DNA of 64,000 nt, from positions 1,612,001 through 1,676,000 of the forward strand of contig NZ_BPIM01000001.1 of NCBI RefSeq assembly GCF_026004115.1. Reading direction: 5' to 3'. Shown piece by piece: positions 33,390 to 42,556 of the stretch. Under the pieces are notes generated by a model. That model worked only from the letters and a program-made list of their open reading frames with translations. It made no database searches and was not told where the DNA came from. This DNA comes from Meiothermus sp. Lineage in GTDB: Bacteria > Deinococcota > Deinococci > Deinococcales > Thermaceae. Made by a program: the position numbers and the translations under genes. The first letter of the stretch is position 1. Every line of letters begins with the position of its first letter.

Positions 33390-36107
33390 TTGTCGTTGTA
33401 TCAGACTCTTAGTAGATCGCTCGAGCCCATGCTTGGGGAGCGCACCCGGATGGTGTTGGAAGAGGGGGTGCGTCGGCTGGGCATCAGCCCGGACAAGCTC
33501 GATGCGTCCCAGGCCGAAGTCATTCTCAAACGCCTGGTCTACCGCGAGCTTCAGACCAAAATGAGCCCCAACGCAGCCCGCAGCCGCATCGAAGAGATGC
33601 TCAAGGAACTGGGTATTGGCGGAGTGAACGGCACTAAAGCGGGCACGGACAAGCTATCGGCCCATGCCAAAGGCGTACTGACCGACCTCGAGGCCGGCCT
33701 CAAGCGCTTCAGTCTGTACCTGGACTGGCCCGAGGTAGGACGCTTGCGCGGTCTGATTAATGTGATCAAACAAGACCCCGAGGCCTCGGCGGTGCGGGCC
33801 TTGCTGCGTGAAGGGCAGGAGGTGTTGGCAACACTCGAGGAAAAGCTCCAGTCGGCCCTGCTGCGCCAGACCCGTGACATCGCCGACCTCGAGATGGCCT
33901 TACAGCGGGTGCAGAGCGTGGGAGGCCCCAAGGTACGCCGTCTGGAAAACCTGATTCGCCAGATTCAGGAGGCCCACGCCCAGGAAACCCTGGCCTCCGC
34001 CGAAGTTGAACGGGCCCGGGCCCTGGCTGCAGATATGCGCAAGCTGGTCGAATCGTCGGTGGTACAAAACCCCACCAGCGAGACAGCCATTACCCTGGAC
34101 ACCATCGAAGATATTCCGGCCGTGGATCGACCCACCGAGCCCCAGGTGGTGCTCAAGGACCCCACCATCGAGGCACCCGCCCTGGTGGAGGGAGCGCCGG
34201 ATGGCTTCGACGATGAAGCCCTGGTGCTCGACCTCGACTTCGACGCCCTGACCGTCGAGCAGCAGTCACGCATCCGCGAGATTGACGTGGCCGAGGATAC
34301 CCGGCACCTGGAGGCTTTCAAGGAGCGCTACGCAGCGGTGCTGGGCATCCCCAAAATTGCCGGCGAACTGGCCACCCTGCAAGCTGAATTACAGGCCGGC
34401 AACCCCCTGGGAGAGCGCCTGGCGGCTTTTGGCGAACTACTCAAGGCCACCCATGCAGAGGCCCTGGCCGAAGCGCGGGTGCGCTACGAATGGCTGGCCG
34501 ACCGGCTGGGCCGCCTCGAGCTGCCCCCCGAAAAAACCGTTCCGGTGCAAGCCCGGCTGGCGGTGGTGCTGGAAACCTTGCACGCCGGTGGGATACCGCA
34601 GGAACTACCGGAGCTGGAGCGGGCCATGGCCGGCCTCGAGGCCGAAGAAAAAGCCAGCCGCGAGGTTCGCGAGCGCCAGGCCCGTCTCGAGCATGCCCTG
34701 GCCGCCCTGCGCACCGAGGCCGAACACGCCCTCTCGCCCTTCCGGGGGCACCCGAGGGTGGAGTCCTTCATGACGGCCCTGGCTGGTTTGGATATCTCCG
34801 AGTCCTCGCTCCAGACCTTGCGCCAGGAACTCTCCGAACTGCTGTCCCAACTGGCCCGCGAGCGCGAAGAGGAAAGCCTCAAGCGCATGGGACTAAGGGC
34901 TACCGTGCAGGCCCTGCCCACCCTCGAGATCCTCGATCTGGATAAGCGGCGCCTCATCCAGCAGATTGATCAGGGTGCCGGGAGCCTGGGCGAACTCGAG
35001 CGGGCCGTGGGGCAACTGGTGGACAAAGCCAGGGGGCTGGTGGCGAGCAAGCTGGATGCTCTTGAGGTGCGCATTCGCAACCTCGAGCAGACCCTCAAGG
35101 AGTCCCTGATCGAGCTCAAGCAGCCCTTGCAGGCCACCCGCGAGGCCCTCGCCCAGGGCCGCATCGCCGACCCCACCCCCCTGGAGCGGGCCCTGGGTGA
35201 GCTGATTGCCGCCCGCCGGGCCGCGATGGCCGAGGAGCTCTCGCGCTACGAGATGGCGGCCCGCAGCATGAAGGGTCTGGGGGGTGAAGAACTCGAGGAC
35301 AAGGTGGCCCAGGCCCGGGCCTACCTCCAGGCCGGCGAACTGCCCGATCTGAGCGAAATTCACGCTTTGCTGGGCCGCCTGCGCCGCGCCCAGGAAACCC
35401 TGCGGGCCGAGTTAGGAGGGCGCATAGATGCGCTTTTGGAGGCCTACAACACCCACAAAAGCGTGGGCGGCGAAACTGCCCTTCGCCTCAAGCCGTTGTG
35501 CGATTTCTTACACTCGGCTGCTGAGCGGCTGCCCCGCCTGGGGGTGAGCGGCCTGCTCGAGGTGCGCCGGGCCCTGGAAGAGGCCGAACGCCTAGTGGCC
35601 CAACTCGCACAGGAACACGCAGCAGCCCAAAGCGTACTTCAGGAGCTCAAAGGAGCCGACCTCGAGTCCTTGCTGGATGTGTTCGAGTCCCCCACCCCAC
35701 TGAGCACCCCGCCAAAGCCCGAACCCCCCAAACCTGCTCCAACCGAAGCCACCCCATCACCCCAACCACAGGCTTCTGTTTCTGTCCCATCTACCCAGGC
35801 CGAAGCGCTGGCCCAGTTTCAGATCCGGGGTGTGGAGGCCATCGCCCTCATCGAGGCGGGCCAGGTGGTGGCCGGAAGCCTGCCTTTTGCTTCCAGCAGC
35901 GCCCAGATGGTCTTCGACGATCTCTTAAACCTGGCCAACGAGCTGGCTGGGCAGTCTGCTCAGCTCTCGGTCATTTCTCTGCCCCAGTGGGTGCTGGTGC
36001 TGGTGCCCTTGAAGCAAAAAGGGCTGGTGATCCTGGCCGAAAAAGCCCTGCTCTCACGTTTGCTGGCCCTCATCGAGCGCCAGCGCGACGCACTCGAAGC
36101 GCTATAA
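33390..36107 (+). CDS. Large coiled-coil protein with roadblock-like C-terminus
   Basis: About 905 residues, function not recognised. The N-terminal 70 residues form a compact helical domain (LSRSLEPMLGERTRMVLEEG). The middle (about 90-770) is Glu/Leu/Ala/Arg-rich heptad-like coiled coil, broken by an acidic patch around residue 270. A Pro-rich linker (PKPEPPKPAPTEATPSPQPQ) leads to a final ~100 residues, starting GVEAIALIEAGQVVAGS, that resemble a roadblock/LC7 fold. ATG 33366 is possible, but a GGAGG 7 nt before TTG 33390 fits better. Cytoskeletal, polarity or adaptor roles are conceivable; none is shown. Confidence 0.75.
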   Translation: MSLYQTLSRSLEPMLGERTRMVLEEGVRRLGISPDKLDASQAEVILKRLVYRELQTKMSPNAARSRIEEMLKELGIGGVNGTKAGTDKLSAHAKGVLTDLEAGLKRFSLYLDWPEVGRLRGLINVIKQDPEASAVRALLREGQEVLATLEEKLQSALLRQTRDIADLEMALQRVQSVGGPKVRRLENLIRQIQEAHAQETLASAEVERARALAADMRKLVESSVVQNPTSETAITLDTIEDIPAVDRPTEPQVVLKDPTIEAPALVEGAPDGFDDEALVLDLDFDALTVEQQSRIREIDVAEDTRHLEAFKERYAAVLGIPKIAGELATLQAELQAGNPLGERLAAFGELLKATHAEALAEARVRYEWLADRLGRLELPPEKTVPVQARLAVVLETLHAGGIPQELPELERAMAGLEAEEKASREVRERQARLEHALAALRTEAEHALSPFRGHPRVESFMTALAGLDISESSLQTLRQELSELLSQLAREREEESLKRMGLRATVQALPTLEILDLDKRRLIQQIDQGAGSLGELERAVGQLVDKARGLVASKLDALEVRIRNLEQTLKESLIELKQPLQATREALAQGRIADPTPLERALGELIAARRAAMAEELSRYEMAARSMKGLGGEELEDKVAQARAYLQAGELPDLSEIHALLGRLRRAQETLRAELGGRIDALLEAYNTHKSVGGETALRLKPLCDFLHSAAERLPRLGVSGLLEVRRALEEAERLVAQLAQEHAAAQSVLQELKGADLESLLDVFESPTPLSTPPKPEPPKPAPTEATPSPQPQASVSVPSTQAEALAQFQIRGVEAIALIEAGQVVAGSLPFASSSAQMVFDDLLNLANELAGQSAQLSVISLPQWVLVLVPLKQKGLVILAEKALLSRLLALIERQRDALEAL

Positions 36108-36129
36108 GAGAACATTTGCAAAGACCGCT

Positions 36130-38010
36130 TTATTCGCCGCTGCCGTGCACGTACTGAAGCTCGTACAGCTTGGCGTAGTAGCCGCCTTTTCGCAGCAGTT
36201 CGTCGTGGCTTCCTTCTTCCAGCAGCTTGCCCTTGCGGAAGACCAGAATCCGGTTCACATGGCGAATGGTCGAGAGGCGGTGGGCGATCACAATCGAGGT
36301 GCGCCCCTCCATCACCCGGTAGAGCGCTGCCTGAATCTTCTGCTCGGTCTCGGAGTCTACGTTGGCGGTGGCCTCGTCCAGAATCAGCAGAATATCGGGG
36401 TTGTGCAGGATGGCCCGAGCCAACGCCAGCAGTTGCTTTTGTCCGGTGGAAAGCCCACCCCCCCGCTCGTGCAGCACGGTCTGGTAGCCCTGGGGCAGTC
36501 GCACGATGAACTCATCGGCCCCAACAAAAGCGCACACCTCCTTAATACGCTCGAGTGTAATACGGTCGTCTCCCAACCTCAGGTTGGACTCAATCGTACC
36601 GCTAAACAAGAAAGGGTCTTGCAGCACAATACCAATCGCGCGGCGCAGGTCGCGTTGGGCATACTCGCGCACATCTACCCCGTCAATCTTCACGGCTCCC
36701 TGCTGCACATCGTAGAAGCGAGCAATCAGGCTAATCACGCTGGTCTTGCCCGCGCCGGTAGCCCCCACCAGGGCAATCTTCTCGCCAGGCCGCACCTGGA
36801 AGCTTACCCCCCGCAGCACCCAGTCCCAGTCGTCTTCGGGCGGAGGGTTAGAACCCCCTGTGCCCTCCGCTTTGGTCTCTTTATCTACCGTTCCGTCCGG
36901 TTTGGCCTCTCCGCGCTTGCCGTAGGCGAACCATACGTTTTCGAAGTCAATCTGGCCTCTAAAGCGCTCGACCTGCCTGGCGCTGGGCTTATCGGACACT
37001 TCTTCTTCGGTATCCAGGAGTCCAAAAATGCGTTCTGCTGAAGCCATGGCGGCCTGGAAGATGTTGAACTTGTCGGAGAGGTCTTGCAGGGGTTGGAAGA
37101 GCTGGCGCACGTAATCGGTGAATGCCACCAGCAGACCAAGGGTTATGGCCTGCTGCACCACCTGTCCGCCCCCGTACCACAGCACCAGGGCCACGGTGAT
37201 TTCCCCCATAAAGCCCACCAGCGGAAAAAACAGAGCGAACCACTTGATGATGTCCACCCACGCCCTGCGGAGGTCGCTCGAGAGCAGGTTGAACTGGGAC
37301 TCGTTTTTCGGTTCCCGCACAAAAAGCTGGGTGGTCTGAACCCCGGCCAGGTTTTCCTGCAGGGAGGCATTCACCTTGGCCAGCCGGAGCCGCATGGCCC
37401 GGTAAGCCTCGCGCATGCCGTTGCGGATCCAGGTGGTCACGGCCAGGAAAATGGGCATGATGGCAAAAGCCACCAGCGCCAGCCGCCAGTCCAGCACCAG
37501 CATGAAGGTCATCAGGCCCACAATCAGAGCGAAGTCGGCAATGAGCCCCACCAACCCGCCGGTAATGAACTGGTTGATAGCGTCCACATCGGAGGTAATG
37601 CGGGTCATCAGGCGGCCCACCGGGTTGCGGTCGTAGTAGCCCAGGTGCAGCCGCTGGAGCTTGGCGAAGATTTCCGAGCGCAGGTCGTAGAGGATGTGCT
37701 GCCCTACCCAGCTAATCAGGTAGGTCTGGGCATAGTTGGCGATGAAGTCCACCACCCGCACCGCCAGAAATAGCGAGCAAATAAGGAGCAGGGTTTCGTA
37801 GCGCTGGGCCAGGGGCAGTACCTCGCGCGGCACGATGGCGTTGTCTATGGCGTATTTGAGAAACAGCGGGGTAGAGGCTGCCGTAAGGGTGCTCACTACC
37901 AAGGCCAGCAAGGCCAGTCCCACTTGTTTCCAGTAGGGCCGCACGTAGACCAGAATGCGCCGGGCCAGTTTGGCGTCAAAACTCTTCTTGAAGGCTTCTT
38001 CTTCGTGCAT
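36130..38010 (-). CDS. Heterodimeric ABC exporter subunit with canonical catalytic Glu
   Basis: 626-residue half-transporter: six-helix domain (about 20-320) fused to an ATPase domain. Walker A is GATGAGKTS, Walker B LLILDEATANVD with the catalytic Glu. The signature is LSTGQ instead of LSGGQ. A hydrophilic insert of about 30 residues (near 375-405, rich in Lys, Glu, Gly and Pro) lies inside the start of the ATPase domain. A GGAG ribosome site precedes ATG 38010. With the next gene upstream it resembles Thermus TmrA/TmrB, a multidrug or lipid exporter. Confidence 0.92.
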   Translation of the reverse strand: MHEEEAFKKSFDAKLARRILVYVRPYWKQVGLALLALVVSTLTAASTPLFLKYAIDNAIVPREVLPLAQRYETLLLICSLFLAVRVVDFIANYAQTYLISWVGQHILYDLRSEIFAKLQRLHLGYYDRNPVGRLMTRITSDVDAINQFITGGLVGLIADFALIVGLMTFMLVLDWRLALVAFAIMPIFLAVTTWIRNGMREAYRAMRLRLAKVNASLQENLAGVQTTQLFVREPKNESQFNLLSSDLRRAWVDIIKWFALFFPLVGFMGEITVALVLWYGGGQVVQQAITLGLLVAFTDYVRQLFQPLQDLSDKFNIFQAAMASAERIFGLLDTEEEVSDKPSARQVERFRGQIDFENVWFAYGKRGEAKPDGTVDKETKAEGTGGSNPPPEDDWDWVLRGVSFQVRPGEKIALVGATGAGKTSVISLIARFYDVQQGAVKIDGVDVREYAQRDLRRAIGIVLQDPFLFSGTIESNLRLGDDRITLERIKEVCAFVGADEFIVRLPQGYQTVLHERGGGLSTGQKQLLALARAILHNPDILLILDEATANVDSETEQKIQAALYRVMEGRTSIVIAHRLSTIRHVNRILVFRKGKLLEEGSHDELLRKGGYYAKLYELQYVHGSGE

Positions 38011-38091
38011 AAGGCTCCGCGGCTGATGGCTAGTGGTTTATGGCGGGTGGCTTTATATCGCCTATGAGCTATCCGCTCTAGACTATGGGCG

Positions 38092-39897
38092 CTAATCCAC
38101 CTCCGCTTGCAGACGCTGAATGCGGTCGAGTTCGGCATAGATGCCCCCGGTGGTCAGCAGCATTTCATGGGTGCCCTCTTCAGCGATTTTGCCGTGATCC
38201 AGGACCACAATCCAGTCGGCGTACTGCAAGGTCGAGGTGCGGTGACCGATCAGGAGGGTGGTCTGCTGTCCCAGCATACTCTTGAGGCCGGATAGAATCC
38301 GCGACTCGGTTTCGGTATCCACCGCACTCATGGCATCGTCCAGAATCAGGATGGGTGGTCTGAGCGCCAGGGCCCGGGCCAGGGCCACCCGCTGACGCTG
38401 CCCGCCCGAAAGGGTCACGCCGCGCTCGCCCAGCGAGGTGTTGTAGCCTTTGGGAAAACCCACAATGTCCTCGTGCACCCCGGCCAGCTTGGCGGCCCAC
38501 TCGGCCCGCTGTAGGTCTACCTCCGGCAGCCCAAAGCAGATGTTCTCCAACAGGGTGTCGGAGAAGAGAAAGGGCTCCTGTGGCACCATCCCGATAGCCC
38601 GCCGCAAGGTAGCGAGGGGCAATTGTTTTACGTCATAGCCCCCTACCAGCACCCGGCCCTCGGTGGGATCCAGGAGGCGGGGAATCAGGCTCACCAAAAG
38701 GGTCTTGCCGCTGCCGGTGCGTCCGGTAATGCCCAGGGTGGTGCCCTCCGGGATGGTCAGGGTGATGCCATCCAGCACCTTGCGACCGCCGAGCTCGAGG
38801 CTCACCTCCTCGAACTTGACCTCCCCCCGCAAAAAGCCATCAGCCACCCCCTTTGCCCCGTTCGGGAGAAGGGAATTCGATGGGTCGGCAATTCGGGCCG
38901 GCTCGTGCCAGAACTCCTCGAGCCGCTTGTAGCTCGTCGAGCCCCGCTGGAAGATGGTCAGCGTCCAGCCGAGCCCTACAATCGGCCAGCCCAGCATCAT
39001 CAGGTAGGCGTTGAACTGCACAAACTGCCCCGCGGTCATCTCGCCCCGGATGACCATCCCACCGCCCATCCAAAGCACAATCAGAGCAGCAAAGCCCATC
39101 AGGAGGCCCATTAAGGCCCGTACCGGGCCGTCCACGCGCGTCAGGGCCAGGCTTTTGGCGATGTAGTCCTTGTTGAGGGCCTGGAACGACTTTAGCTCGC
39201 GCTCTTCCAGGGCAAAGCCCTTGACCACCCGGATGCCGGAAAAGTTCTCCTGGGCGCGGGTAGAGATTTTATCGAAGGACTCCTGACTCTCGCGGTAGCG
39301 CTGGTCAATCAGGCGTAGAACGTAGTACATGATGACAAAAATGACGGGGAAGATCAGAGAAAGCGCCAGGGCCAGCGGGACACTGACCAGATACATGGAG
39401 GCTATGGCAAACACCACAAACATCAGCAGGCGGCTGCCCATGTTGATGCCGCCCCCCAGCATCTCGCGCACTGCGCCTAGGTCGGTGGTGAACTTGTTCA
39501 TCAGATCGCCAATGCGGTTCTGGCTATAAAAATAGCTGTCCAGCGCTAGGGCTTTCTTGAACAAGCCCATGCGCAGGTCGTGTTCAATGTAGCGGCTGGC
39601 CACCACCAGAAGCTGCCGGTTGGCCCAGGAGAAAAAGGCCGAGGCCACGGCAGCACCAAAAATGGCCCAGACCCAGACCAGGTAAGCCTCTCCAGCGCGG
39701 ATGGCGTCAATGGCATGGCGCAGGAAATAAGGCGATAGGGAAGCCATGCCCACCGAGGCGATACCGGCCAGCATGCCCCAGAGGTACTGAGGGCCATAGC
39801 GCCGCAGGTAGGGCATCAATGCTTTGAGGGGGCCAAATACTGACTGGTCAGTTCTGGGGGATGGTTCGTCTTGCCGGGGCGACTGCATTTGTACCAC
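38092..39897 (-). CDS. Heterodimeric ABC exporter subunit with degenerate Walker B
   Basis: 601-residue half-transporter. Walker A GRTGSGKTL, signature LSGGQ, but Walker B reads LILDDAMSAVD, Asp instead of the catalytic Glu. This subunit's nucleotide site pairs with the non-canonical LSTGQ of the partner, giving one dead and one active site, as in TmrAB and TM287/288. It starts at GTG 39897 with GGGAGGA 6 nt upstream; ATG 39888 is less well placed. The two genes lie 81 bp apart and are likely co-transcribed. Confidence 0.92.
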   Translation of the reverse strand: MVQMQSPRQDEPSPRTDQSVFGPLKALMPYLRRYGPQYLWGMLAGIASVGMASLSPYFLRHAIDAIRAGEAYLVWVWAIFGAAVASAFFSWANRQLLVVASRYIEHDLRMGLFKKALALDSYFYSQNRIGDLMNKFTTDLGAVREMLGGGINMGSRLLMFVVFAIASMYLVSVPLALALSLIFPVIFVIMYYVLRLIDQRYRESQESFDKISTRAQENFSGIRVVKGFALEERELKSFQALNKDYIAKSLALTRVDGPVRALMGLLMGFAALIVLWMGGGMVIRGEMTAGQFVQFNAYLMMLGWPIVGLGWTLTIFQRGSTSYKRLEEFWHEPARIADPSNSLLPNGAKGVADGFLRGEVKFEEVSLELGGRKVLDGITLTIPEGTTLGITGRTGSGKTLLVSLIPRLLDPTEGRVLVGGYDVKQLPLATLRRAIGMVPQEPFLFSDTLLENICFGLPEVDLQRAEWAAKLAGVHEDIVGFPKGYNTSLGERGVTLSGGQRQRVALARALALRPPILILDDAMSAVDTETESRILSGLKSMLGQQTTLLIGHRTSTLQYADWIVVLDHGKIAEEGTHEMLLTTGGIYAELDRIQRLQAEVD

Positions 39898-39977
39898 TCT
39901 ATTCCTCCCAATGGTTTTGGAGCGTGAGCTTTTTCTTATTTGAGCAGCCTGGGGGTTGCTGGGTCAACATCGCCCCC

Positions 39978-40033
39978 GAGAAGGGGCACACGAGAAGGGG
40001 CACACGAGAAGGGGCACACGAGAAGGGGCACAG
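39978..40033. repeat. Four tandem 14-bp units
   Basis: GAGAAGGGGCACAC repeated from 39978, 39992, 40006 and 40020 (the last unit differs at its final base). It lies about 80 bp upstream of the exporter operon start, downstream of the HgdB-like gene. Confidence 0.85.
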
Positions 40034-40046
40034 AAGTATAAGTCTA

Positions 40047-40886
40047 TCAGGCGTGGAGATCTTTAGCTAGTTCGGCGACGACCCGTTCCCAAGGAGCCTC
40101 CAGACCCACCATCCGCCAGGGCTTGGGAGGGGGGGCTTTTTTGAGCAGCTTGCGAAGCGGGGTGGGCAGGGGTAGGTATTCGGCATCGTGCACGTAGAGC
40201 AGCCCCTCCACCTTGCCCAGCCTCGAGAGGTAACGGTGCATACCGGCGGCCTCGAGGTCGGTGGGCAGCTCCAGGTCGAGTTCCAGGTGAGCCCCTTCCT
40301 GGCGGAGTTCGGCCGGGGCTTTATCGGCCAGGAACAGACTCAGCCCGTGTGCGGCCAGCCCAGCCTTCAGGGGGGTCAGCCAATGCGTGTCACAGAGCAG
40401 CATGGGCTGGGCAATTAACCCAATCGGATGGGTTCCGGGCTGTTTGGGCGGTGAATAAGAGGCGTTGAGCAGGTGCTTGGTGCGCTCCAGGGCCCGCCTT
40501 GCCAGCATGGGGTTCTGGGTCAGGTTCTGTCCGATTTCCGCCGCCAGACCGGCCACCTCCGGTGAAAGCTCGGCGGGAACCACCAGCACCAGGGGCAGCC
40601 CGGGTACAAGCTGCTCGAGGGTCGCATCCAGGCCCACCAACCAGGGAGAGGAGCTGCCCTTCTGGGCCTCCTGGCCTAGCTGGGTATCGGGCAGTAATAA
40701 GAAGTCCACCCCCTGGCTCTTTAGACTAAAGATTTGGCTCAGCAAGCGCCGAATCGGTAGTGGAAAGGGAAGGTTTATGGCCTCCTCCTCAGGTCGAACA
40801 ATCTCTACCTCGAGCGCTCGCAAGTATGCTTCCCAAAAAGATAGGTAGCGCTTAGAAAGCCAGCTGTTCAAAACACCCACACGCAC
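40047..40886 (-). CDS. HgdB/DUF2229-like protein lacking cluster cysteines
   Basis: 279 residues. The start VGVLNSWLSKRYLSFWEAYLRAL and the segment IGLIAQPMLLCDTHWLTPLKAGL resemble the DUF2229 and 2-hydroxyacyl-CoA dehydratase component fold, which normally holds an iron-sulfur cluster or CoA activase contacts. Only one Cys is present (LLCDTH), and the place of the usual FLPxxxxxC segment reads LLLPDTQLGQ. So it cannot hold the cluster. It may be a degenerate or repurposed member. TAGGAT ends 6 nt before the GTG start, a leaderless arrangement. Confidence 0.6.
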   Translation of the reverse strand: MRVGVLNSWLSKRYLSFWEAYLRALEVEIVRPEEEAINLPFPLPIRRLLSQIFSLKSQGVDFLLLPDTQLGQEAQKGSSSPWLVGLDATLEQLVPGLPLVLVVPAELSPEVAGLAAEIGQNLTQNPMLARRALERTKHLLNASYSPPKQPGTHPIGLIAQPMLLCDTHWLTPLKAGLAAHGLSLFLADKAPAELRQEGAHLELDLELPTDLEAAGMHRYLSRLGKVEGLLYVHDAEYLPLPTPLRKLLKKAPPPKPWRMVGLEAPWERVVAELAKDLHA

Positions 40887-40892
40887 CGGACT

Positions 40893-40898
40893 ATCCTA
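40893..40898 (-). promoter_or_regulatory. -10 element of HgdB-like gene (leaderless type)
   Basis: TAGGAT on the minus strand ends 6 nt before the GTG at 40886. Confidence 0.45.
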
Positions 40899-40934
40899 TC
40901 GCACATCGGGGTGGATGTTGTTTGGGGGTTCTCG

Positions 40935-41135
40935 CTACTCCAGACCCAGCGCTACTTCTTTCGGGGTGCCGGGTGGCTCGAGCGGGGGATCATCCCCGAT
41001 TTGCGAAAGAAACTGGGTCAGGGCCTCGAGGCTCTCGAACTGGTGAAGTTGCCCGTTGGTCTCGTCTTTGAGTACCGCCCATAGACCGGACGGGTCTTGC
41101 CAGAGTTGCAATAAATAGGTTCGGGTCTTCGGCAT
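40935..41135 (-). CDS. Small hypothetical protein, 66 aa
   Basis: Short soluble protein (MPKTRTYLLQLWQDPSGLWAV start) with a predicted strand-strand-helix core (the helix around LEALTQFLSQIG) and a Pro-rich acidic tail. It resembles small ligand- or RNA-binding domains only in general shape. A GAGGGAG ribosome site 3-4 nt before the ATG supports it as a real gene. It lies between the M20 hydrolase and the HgdB-like gene, all on the same strand. Confidence 0.65.
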   Translation of the reverse strand: MPKTRTYLLQLWQDPSGLWAVLKDETNGQLHQFESLEALTQFLSQIGDDPPLEPPGTPKEVALGLE

Positions 41136-41184
41136 AACTCCCTCTTATGCACCTGAGGGTAGCAAAGCCGTCGTTACAAGACCG

Positions 41185-42219
41185 TTATGTTTTGAAGAGC
41201 TGCCGTACAAAGCTGCGGAGGGCCAGAACGCCCTGGCGCAGCGACTCGGGTTCGACCCATTCTTCGGGGGTGTGGGCGCCGCCCCCACGATACACGCTCA
41301 GGGTGATGGCGGGGATACCCGCCTCCACGCCCGCCGAGGCGTCGGTAGAACCGGCGGTGAACTGGGCCTCGAGGCCTACTTCCATAAAAGCCTTGCGGGC
41401 TGCTTCCAGCATGGCCGGGGTGGCCGTACTGCCGGCCGGGCGCTCACCCAGCACCTCAAACTCCAGCCGAACATTGAACCTTCGGGCAGCTTCCATCAAA
41501 ATTTCTTGTACCTGAGAGACTTTCTGATCCAGTACTGGGGCTTCCAGGGCCCGCAGATCAAGCTCGAAGCCCACCTCCTGCGGAATGGCATTGATGGCCT
41601 CGCCACCCCACAACTTGCCCACATTCAAGCTGGTATTGCTGGGGCGCTCGAGGGCGTACATCTGGGCCAGTGCCTGTCCCAGCGCCGGCACCGGCGAGGG
41701 GGCCTCGCGGTCGCCCCAGGCATGGCCCCCCGGCCCCAAAAAACGGGCCCGCATCCGGTGTGAACCTGCCGAACGGCTCACAATGCCAGGTAGATACCCA
41801 TCCACCCCGATCATCTGCTGGGGTTGCAGATGCTTGACCAGATGCCGGGCCCCGCGCAGATTACCCAACCCTTCCTCGCCCACACTAAAAGCCACCGTAC
41901 AGCCCAGGGCCACCAGTTCACCGGCCAGGGCCATCAAGACCGCCACCCCCGACGAGTTGTCACCCACCGCCGGGCCATACCAGCGGTTTTTCTCCCGCCG
42001 CAGAACTGTAGGGGTCAGCACGGTGTCAATATGAGCGACCAACAAGATGGAGCCCTGACCGGCCCACACATTGCCTAGCTCATCGGTCTGGGGCTGTAGC
42101 CCCTGGGCGCGGAGTTGGCGGGCAACCCAGGCTCCGCGGGCGGGATCGCCGCCAATCTCGGCAATTTCCCCCAGCAGCAGTACAGGGTCGAGGGTGGTTT
42201 GGGTGGCAGGATCGCTCAT
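41185..42219 (-). CDS. M20-type metallohydrolase (peptidase)
   Basis: 344-residue zinc hydrolase. Visible motifs: VAHIDTV, GPAVGDNSSGVAVLM (bridging Asp), VGEEGLGNLRGA (Glu pair), MIGVDGY and a final GGGAHTPEEW histidine. A dimerisation domain lies at about residues 155-265. It is closer to the peptidase/aminoacylase branch than to LysK of the aminoadipate lysine pathway, but the substrate is open. A TATCAT hexamer on the minus strand ends 9 nt before the ATG. Confidence 0.83.
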   Translation of the reverse strand: MSDPATQTTLDPVLLLGEIAEIGGDPARGAWVARQLRAQGLQPQTDELGNVWAGQGSILLVAHIDTVLTPTVLRREKNRWYGPAVGDNSSGVAVLMALAGELVALGCTVAFSVGEEGLGNLRGARHLVKHLQPQQMIGVDGYLPGIVSRSAGSHRMRARFLGPGGHAWGDREAPSPVPALGQALAQMYALERPSNTSLNVGKLWGGEAINAIPQEVGFELDLRALEAPVLDQKVSQVQEILMEAARRFNVRLEFEVLGERPAGSTATPAMLEAARKAFMEVGLEAQFTAGSTDASAGVEAGIPAITLSVYRGGGAHTPEEWVEPESLRQGVLALRSFVRQLFKT

Positions 42220-42556
42220 CGGGTTTTGATGATACAGGCTTTGTACGTGCTGTGCAGCGGGGGTGTAATCCTAAGTACGACAACGTTAGGAATTTGCTCT
42301 ACCCGAAAAGGGGAGCCCATAAGCCGCGCCGCTTTAAACACCGGCCACTTCTTTCGCCGAGACCGTCACCGCAAAAATCTAATGTGGGCGCACTTAGACC
42401 CATCATCGCCAGGATGCAGGGTTGTTGCAGGTCTCATGTCTCGGGTCGTTTGTTTAGATGCGGGTGTCCTATGTGGCGTTGAGCCTTCGACTTTCAACAG
42501 CCGCAAACGATGGCACAAAAGCACCCACGCAGGATTCCTGATTACTCCTCCTGCGC
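42220..42556. other. Gene-free stretch between hydrolase and response regulator
   Basis: About 340 bp. Apart from a possible TATCAT -10 for the M20 hydrolase (42229-42234) I see no gene, RNA or repeat. Reading frames across it continue as antisense of the response regulator and are not credible genes. Confidence 0.5.

Noticed and set aside
39978-40033. 14-bp tandem repeat as a CRISPR array
   Set aside because: Unit far too short and no spacers.
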